Assembly (NCBI GenBank): GCA_964551815.1
Contig: CAZKEL010000069.1
Span: 1 to 10,391 of the forward strand
Direction of reading: 5' to 3'
DNA length: 10,391 nucleotides
DNA from: D37C17 sp964551815
GTDB taxonomy: Bacteria > Fidelibacterota > Marinisomatia > SCGC-AAA003-L08 > D37C17
Of the stretch, positions 6,041-10,391 are shown piece after piece. The notes under the pieces are model-generated. The model was not told where the DNA came from. It did no database searches and saw only the letters and a list, made by a program, of their open reading frames with translations. Positions within the stretch are counted from its first letter, which is position 1, and each line of letters opens with the position of its first letter. Made by a program: the position numbers and the translations under genes.

Positions 6041-9000
6041 TTGGAGCCTCCTGCTGATTTTGCAGTGTTCGGAAATATTTTTTCATCATGTTTTGATATT
6101 CACGTGAATGCCCCTCCTGCAAGGCAGATTCCATAGCGTTTATGAGCAGCATTTCTCTTTCACCCAAATCTGCAGGAAGTCCCGTTGGTCCTGAATAGAT
6201 AATCTCTTCACCTGTGTTGGACTTTCTCTTTTCAGAATAATCTTTTTGGGTAAGGGATTTATGACTGTCTAACATCCGGGAGAGAATCCGTTCCTGTCTT
6301 TCCTGGGTTTTGCGGTCCACCTGTTTTCTACGGAAATCTTCAATCACTTCTTCCATTTCTTCTTTTGCTTTGCCTGCTCCGCCAGCTTCCTGTCCCGGAT
6401 GTTCGCCCAGAAGTTCTTCCAGTTGCTGCTTCAATTGCTCCTGCTGCTGCTGGAGCTGCTCCATCATTTGCTGTTGTGCCATCATTCCCAATTGAGGCAG
6501 CTGCATGGTACCCTGATTGATTCCCTGTTGCTGCTGGCTCATTTCCTCCATTTGTTCCATAAACTCTGCCATACCCGACCCGGAACCACTTTGCTGCATT
6601 TGATCCGCTGATTCCAACAGTAAATAAGCCGTTTGGTTAAGTCCTTCCAATATAGACTTCATTTCTCTCCGGGCGGAGGAAGTCTGTTTCTGCTCAAGTT
6701 TAGCGATGGCCCTGTCCATTGCGTTTTGCGTTCGCCCAATAGCTGAGGCAATTTCAGGAGTGATGTGAAAGGTCTGTCGGGACAGCTCTGCCAACTGGGT
6801 CATTAATTGCTGATTCTCTCTGAGGATTTTATCCTGTCTTACCGCTGTTTCTATAACCTTGGGACTTCGTGAGCGCAGAGATTCGGTATCATGAATTAGA
6901 TTTTCCTGTTCCTGAGAGATGTAGAGTAGATTTCTGATAAGGGCTAAAAACTTTCTCAGCATTTCATCCACCGTATCTTCCTGAAATTGAGATTGAATAT
7001 CCTGTGCCATTTGCAGCATAGACTCTAACCCCCCTGCAGCCTGCCCCGCTGAGGAGGATGCTCCTGATTGGTTTTCATTCTGCATTTCCTGGCGGGCATC
7101 TTTGAGGTCAGACTTGGTAGTTTCAGAAAGTTCACCCTCAGCTAATTCTGAGAGCTGTTGGGCTGCCTCAGGTGAAAGATCATGCATAGCTTCAGCAGCC
7201 TCTTTCATTACTTCCTCAAGAGATTTGAATGACTCTTCCTGACGACGCTCTCTGGAGGCAAGGGTAGATAAGTCTGTATTTTCTTCTTCAGTGAGTTCCT
7301 CTACTATGGCAGTCTGTTCTTCCAGGAGTTTTTCCAATCGTTTAACTACCTCATCCATTTTCTGCTCTGCCAGGGCAAGTTCAAACATTTCAATGAAGCG
7401 GTCTAATTGTTCTTCAAACTCAGAGAGATCGTAATCAAAATTTTCAAGAGCATCAAGCATTTTCTGGGGATCCATTTCGTCCATGGCTTCCTGCAGTTTT
7501 TCCAGTGCTTCTAACATTTCCGGAGTCATAATTTCATCCAACAACTCCTGAAACTGAGAAAATTTATTGACTAATTCTTCACTCACCAGATTATTCTTTT
7601 CAGCCTGTTCCTGAATTTTCTGCATGGTTTCCTGAATCTGTTCAATTTGCTCAAATACCTCATCCACCTTTTCCAATACCTCTGTAGCTGTTTGCTCCTG
7701 TTCCCAGCTTACTTCTTCAGATTTCAATAATTCCAATTCTAACTCTTCCACTAATTCCCTTACCTCTTCCAGATTCATCTGGATTTCCTCCCCATACTCT
7801 TCAACTGTTTCTTCCTCTTCTTCCAACCGGTTAAATAAATCTTCAAGAGAGGGATATCTCCCCTTCAAAATAGACGAATGAGTGAGAGAGGGTCCTGACA
7901 GGGTATTATTATCTGCCACAACTACCTGTATATGTAATTCATCCTCAGGTGCCAGAGAAAATTGAGACAGGGACCATTCGTGATATATCTGCTGAGATTT
8001 CACCAGTCTTTGTAATTCGGAGATGTTTCTTTTGTACAGGTTCGTATCCTGGGGGAGGTAATCTGGTGCTTTGATTCGGTATTCCAGCCAGGCATTACTA
8101 AAGCCATAATCATCGCTGGTTTGAATGTCAAATGCAATCAAATCTGATTCATCCAATTCAAATTCTTTATCAGGCATGCGTACAATAATTTCAGGAGGGT
8201 GATCATCCATGATTGAAAAGCGGTAGTTGGGAGGATGAAGGTTTTGTACCCCATTATCATCTTCAACAAAAATTGAGGCAATTGCAGGGTTGGATATGTA
8301 TATATTTCCACTGATGAATTTCCCGTCTGTCTGAATCGTGTGAACCTTGTCATCCAATTTGAGCCAGGCAGATTGGACTGATTTGGACGCCTTACCGGAA
8401 AAATGAATTCGACTGCCCTGGGGAATGGTAACATCAGTAATATTTCCCGGATGTTCATAGGCTTCCTTCTGCATATATTCAGGAGGAAAAATAGTAAATT
8501 GAATTTCTTGTATAACAGGCCTGTCTGTAACGAATATGGTATCCTTTTCTGTGGAAATCTCTCCCCAAGCTGAGAAAAAGGAGGGAGATGTATAGGAAGC
8601 CCAATAGCGTGTATCCCGCTTGATATTATTAAAAGTAAATTTGAATACCTCTGCTTCCTTTGCTGCCAATATCCTGCCTGATGTTTCCCGGTCTTCCCAA
8701 TGTAATGCTAATGAGTCAGGTAATTCACCATATCCGGCTATACTCACTGAAAGGGTATCTCCTCCCAAAACGGATTCATTACCGGTAAGGGAATTTAGAA
8801 CAAAAGGCAGGGGTACGGGGAATGCCTGTGCAGGATTTACCAGCCGGACATAAGCCTGGGGGAGACTGTCATAATTAACCGCTGCCAGCATTAAAGTGAG
8901 TCCAATTGAAGAATACAGCCAATGCTTCAGGGATTTGGTGAGCGGGTTTCGCAATGAATGAGGAGGGACTGAATCTAATTGAGCCCCGGTTTTATCAATG

Positions 9001-9389
9001 GCGTAGCGGGCAAGGTCCATTCCATCAGTGAATGAGTCTAATTTTTTTTCAATTTGCAGGCTGTTTAACAGGCGGTCGCCTATATCTGGGCGTTTTTTCC
9101 TAAATTGATCAGCCAAAAAACTGTCATCACTATTGCCAAAGTATTGGCGGATGTGAAACAGATAACGAAGGAAAATATAGAGCATACCACTGCCAAAAAA
9201 TATTATAAGGAAGAGGACAATCTTTGTTCTGGCGGCTGAATCAAAATAGAAAACCGATTCTAAAATTGCTGCACCGAGAGAGACCAAAATGAAGCAGGTT
9301 CCCAACAATGTACTTTGAGATAAGAGAATGCTTTTCGCTGACTGAAGTCTGAAAAGTTGGATGAATGATTGAATTTTTGAAGACATCAT
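6033..9389 (-). CDS. DUF4175-like membrane-anchored coiled-coil protein
   Basis: An 1118-aa protein. Predicted membrane helices lie at about 27-49, 57-80 and 157-173. The stretch between the second and third (SFLADQFRKKRPDIGDRLLN) would be cytoplasmic or membrane-proximal, and the large remainder probably periplasmic. Residues ~190-500 look like beta-sandwich (Ig-like) domains, including the family-like block DHPPEIIVRMP...TSDDYGFSNAWLEYRI (396-439). Residues ~513-700 are Glu-rich coiled coil (RLEEEEETVEEYGEEI), 720-930 more helical coiled coil, and 940-990 Gln/Met-rich (AQQQMMEQLQQQQEQLKQQL). A conserved-looking C-terminal motif is RQERILSRMLDSHKSLTQKD (1031-1050). I assign it to the DUF4175-type family by architecture and neighbours; function is unknown. 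It starts ATGATG: the first ATG overlaps the DUF4159 stop (ATGA) and the second gives TGATG coupling, so the exact start is uncertain by one codon. A three-way complex with the DUF4159 and TPR products is inferred. Confidence 0.85.
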   Translation of the reverse strand: MMSSKIQSFIQLFRLQSAKSILLSQSTLLGTCFILVSLGAAILESVFYFDSAARTKIVLFLIIFFGSGMLYIFLRYLFHIRQYFGNSDDSFLADQFRKKRPDIGDRLLNSLQIEKKLDSFTDGMDLARYAIDKTGAQLDSVPPHSLRNPLTKSLKHWLYSSIGLTLMLAAVNYDSLPQAYVRLVNPAQAFPVPLPFVLNSLTGNESVLGGDTLSVSIAGYGELPDSLALHWEDRETSGRILAAKEAEVFKFTFNNIKRDTRYWASYTSPSFFSAWGEISTEKDTIFVTDRPVIQEIQFTIFPPEYMQKEAYEHPGNITDVTIPQGSRIHFSGKASKSVQSAWLKLDDKVHTIQTDGKFISGNIYISNPAIASIFVEDDNGVQNLHPPNYRFSIMDDHPPEIIVRMPDKEFELDESDLIAFDIQTSDDYGFSNAWLEYRIKAPDYLPQDTNLYKRNISELQRLVKSQQIYHEWSLSQFSLAPEDELHIQVVVADNNTLSGPSLTHSSILKGRYPSLEDLFNRLEEEEETVEEYGEEIQMNLEEVRELVEELELELLKSEEVSWEQEQTATEVLEKVDEVFEQIEQIQETMQKIQEQAEKNNLVSEELVNKFSQFQELLDEIMTPEMLEALEKLQEAMDEMDPQKMLDALENFDYDLSEFEEQLDRFIEMFELALAEQKMDEVVKRLEKLLEEQTAIVEELTEEENTDLSTLASRERRQEESFKSLEEVMKEAAEAMHDLSPEAAQQLSELAEGELSETTKSDLKDARQEMQNENQSGASSSAGQAAGGLESMLQMAQDIQSQFQEDTVDEMLRKFLALIRNLLYISQEQENLIHDTESLRSRSPKVIETAVRQDKILRENQQLMTQLAELSRQTFHITPEIASAIGRTQNAMDRAIAKLEQKQTSSARREMKSILEGLNQTAYLLLESADQMQQSGSGSGMAEFMEQMEEMSQQQQGINQGTMQLPQLGMMAQQQMMEQLQQQQEQLKQQLEELLGEHPGQEAGGAGKAKEEMEEVIEDFRRKQVDRKTQERQERILSRMLDSHKSLTQKDYSEKRKSNTGEEIIYSGPTGLPADLGEREMLLINAMESALQEGHSREYQNMMKKYFRTLQNQQEAPIE
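6047..6052 (-). promoter_or_regulatory. Strong Shine-Dalgarno AGGAGG for the TTG-started TPR gene
   Basis: On the minus strand AGGAGG is followed by CTCCAA and then TTG, a 6-nt spacer. It lies within the last codons of the DUF4175-like gene. It is the only full-length Shine-Dalgarno among the gene starts in this window, and it decides in favour of the TTG start. Confidence 0.75.
6417..6480. repeat. CTG/CAG-rich degenerate trinucleotide tract inside the DUF4175-like gene
   Basis: The plus strand reads as CTGCTGCTG and TTGCTG clusters; on the coding strand these are CAG/CAA codons for the Gln-rich segment near residues 970-990. It could vary in length by slippage while keeping frame. Confidence 0.45.
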
Positions 9390-10048
9390 CTGCTTAAAGC
9401 ATAGAGGATGATATTGGTTCCCATTTCCAATGCTCTTTGATGCAGGTCTTCCGGGTCGTTATGGACTTTAGGGTCTTCCCAGCCGTCACCAAGATCAGAC
9501 TCATACGTATATAATACCATGAGTTTTCCCTCATCAAAAAGCCCTAAAGCCTGGGGACGTTTTTTATCATGTTCATGTATTTTTGGTAATCCATTGGGGA
9601 ATTGGAAATGAATGCTAAAAACCGGATGGTCAGAGGGTAGTTCCACCCAGTCTTTTTCAGGGAAGACTTTTCTCATTTCTTTGCGGAAAGCTTTGTCCAT
9701 GCCATAATTATCGTCAGCATGAAGGAAGGCGCCAGCCAGCAATTGTTCTCTTAACAGTTGGGCATCTTCATTGGTAAAGTTAATATTGCCGTGTCCTGTG
9801 AGGTAGAAATAGCTGCTTTCTAAAAATACATCCTCGCCAATTTTTGCCCGATTTTCCAGGGGGTTAATGACAACAGCAGTATTTTCTCCAAGGAATTCCA
9901 ACAGGTTTGGTAGAGACCCGGGGTCGCTGTACCAGTCCCCTCCACCGTTATAGTGAATGCGGGTTATACTGAAGGCTCCTGCAGGGATAGTCTCTCCAAC
10001 TATTAAGGCTGAATATAGAAATAAAAATATGAATTTGGAGTTTTTCAT
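9386..10048 (-). CDS. DUF4159 domain protein (secreted), first gene of the operon
   Basis: A 220-aa protein with a signal peptide (MKNSKFIFLFLYSALIVGET), so periplasmic. The DUF4159 signature blocks appear in order: YNGGGDWYSDP (33-43), NLLEFL (48-53), YFYLTGHGNINF (80-91), GAFLHADDNYGMD (106-118), HPVF (141-144), GLPKIHEHD (153-161), YTYESDLGDGWEDP (180-193), HNDPE (196-200) and ALEMGTNIILYAL (206-218). The length matches single-domain members. DUF4159 has no established biochemical role; from memory it is grouped with glutamine-amidotransferase-like folds, but here the central motif is HADDNYG without a nucleophilic Cys, so a structural or ligand-binding role seems as likely as catalysis. 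The stop overlaps the start of the DUF4175-like gene by 4 bp (ATGA). No Shine-Dalgarno precedes the ATG (TTTTCACCCC is upstream). It is probably the promoter-proximal gene of the operon. Confidence 0.92.
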   Translation of the reverse strand: MKNSKFIFLFLYSALIVGETIPAGAFSITRIHYNGGGDWYSDPGSLPNLLEFLGENTAVVINPLENRAKIGEDVFLESSYFYLTGHGNINFTNEDAQLLREQLLAGAFLHADDNYGMDKAFRKEMRKVFPEKDWVELPSDHPVFSIHFQFPNGLPKIHEHDKKRPQALGLFDEGKLMVLYTYESDLGDGWEDPKVHNDPEDLHQRALEMGTNIILYALSR

Positions 10049-10082
10049 GGGGTGAAAATTAAATCTACTAGTGTATTTGTTA

Positions 10083-10110
10083 ATGATAAATTGTTAGGTA
10101 TAAATTCCAA
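10083..10110 (-). promoter_or_regulatory. Possible sigma-70-type promoter for the DUF4159 operon
   Basis: On the minus strand TTGGAA (10110-10105) and TATCAT (10088-10083) are separated by 16 bp. They match the -35 and -10 consensus at 4/6 and 5/6 positions, and would give a leader of roughly 30 nt before the ATG at 10048. The sequence is AT-rich, so chance matches are likely. Confidence 0.3.
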
Positions 10111-10151
10111 GGATTTTAGTCAAACGTCATTCGTTACTTGCCTGTCCATCG

Positions 10152-10177
10152 TCCAACTACACTAAAGCTACGTTGGA
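10152..10177 (+). repeat. REP-like hairpin C (TCCAAC/GTTGGA stem, 14-nt loop)
   Basis: TCCAAC (10152-10157) pairs with GTTGGA (10172-10177) around TACACTAAAGCTAC, followed by TAAATAG. It has the same 6-bp stem and 14-nt loop geometry as hairpin D at 1633-1658, 8.5 kb away in inverted orientation. Confidence 0.6.
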
Positions 10178-10199
10178 TAAATAGTCTTGGTGTAGATTG

Positions 10200-10222
10200 G
10201 TCAATGGTCATTTGTCAATGGT
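10200..10222 (+). repeat. Short direct repeat GTCAATGGT x2
   Basis: Two exact 9-bp copies start 14 bp apart, with GGTCATTTG between them. The related phrases CAAATGAC and ACCATTGAC (reverse-complement relatives) occur at 4141-4169 between the convergent genes, so this is part of a degenerate intergenic motif family. Confidence 0.4.
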
Positions 10223-10391
10223 GTAAACTCAATACAAAGGTAACAATTTGATTATGGATTGAGACTCTTTGTGGACTTGCTATATTATACCGGACACCCC
10301 AAGAAGCGATATTTATAACTCATAATATAAATATAGAATTGATCTTGCAACAAAAAAACGGACACATATAGAAGTCATGCTGCTTGTTTGA

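Larger units (their letters stand above)
10049..10391. other. Gene-free right end with promoter region and short repeats
   Basis: No gene is seen. The part nearest the DUF4159 gene is AT-rich and holds a possible promoter. Next come a REP-like hairpin (10152-10177) and the direct repeat GTCAATGGT at 10200-10208 and 10214-10222 (14-bp period). Near the edge the heptamer CGGACAC occurs twice (10291-10297 and 10359-10365). No tRNA or CRISPR-like structure is visible. Confidence 0.65.

Noticed and set aside
6310..6611. Plus-strand Ser/Cys/Leu-rich open frames opposite the DUF4175-like gene
   Set aside because: They are antisense shadows of the Gln-rich CAG/CAA coding tract.
8138..8458. 106-codon minus-strand open frame inside the DUF4175-like gene
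   Set aside because: It is out of frame with a well-supported long gene and shows no domain pattern.

Overview
The window looks like chromosomal DNA from a Gram-negative, AT-leaning bacterium of the FCB superphylum. Candidatus Marinimicrobia (Neomarinimicrobiota/SAR406) or a near relative is my best guess. Three things support this: a run of envelope genes with a C-terminal-Phe barrel-like protein, a cysteine-rich lipoprotein with 'DCNNDCNG'-type and Notch-like (LNR) repeats, and an overlapping DUF4159 / DUF4175-like / TPR gene set. The assignment rests on remembered family features and no search was run.

Layout. Positions 1-1476 (+) hold the 3' part of a large outer-membrane/beta-rich protein that enters from the left edge. 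Positions 1477-1959 are a gene-free stretch full of short inverted repeats and pyrimidine-rich low-complexity sequence. A secreted 416-aa protein lies at 1960-3210 (-). It diverges, across a 101-bp AT-rich promoter region, from a cysteine-rich LNR lipoprotein at 3312-4133 (+). That gene converges, with 41 bp between the stops, on a three-gene minus-strand operon read right to left: DUF4159 protein (10048-9386), a 1118-aa membrane-anchored DUF4175-like coiled-coil protein (9389-6033) and a secreted TPR protein (6040-4175). Adjacent genes overlap by 4 bp and 8 bp, so they are very probably cotranscribed and translationally coupled. The last 343 bp are gene-free and again carry short inverted and direct repeats.

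How the genes fit together. Every gene here has envelope or export signals: four have signal peptides or a lipobox, one has membrane anchors, and one has a barrel-like C terminus. The DUF4159-DUF4175-TPR set is, from memory, a recurrent neighbour of MoxR ATPase/DUF58/vWA clusters in FCB and other bacteria. It looks like the periplasmic half of a poorly characterised envelope machine. Here DUF4159 is the first gene after a repeat-laden gap, with no MoxR gene in view. Two of the secreted proteins (DUF4159 and the 416-aa protein) look as if they could share a glutamine-amidotransferase-like fold, which is inference.

The least expected signal is in the non-coding DNA. Four hairpins lie in two gene-free stretches about 8 kb apart, with unrelated stems but matching TAC...TAC loops (14 nt in three of them). 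Three are followed by (C/T)AAG. This looks like a REP-like dispersed element whose stem is free to vary while pairing is preserved.
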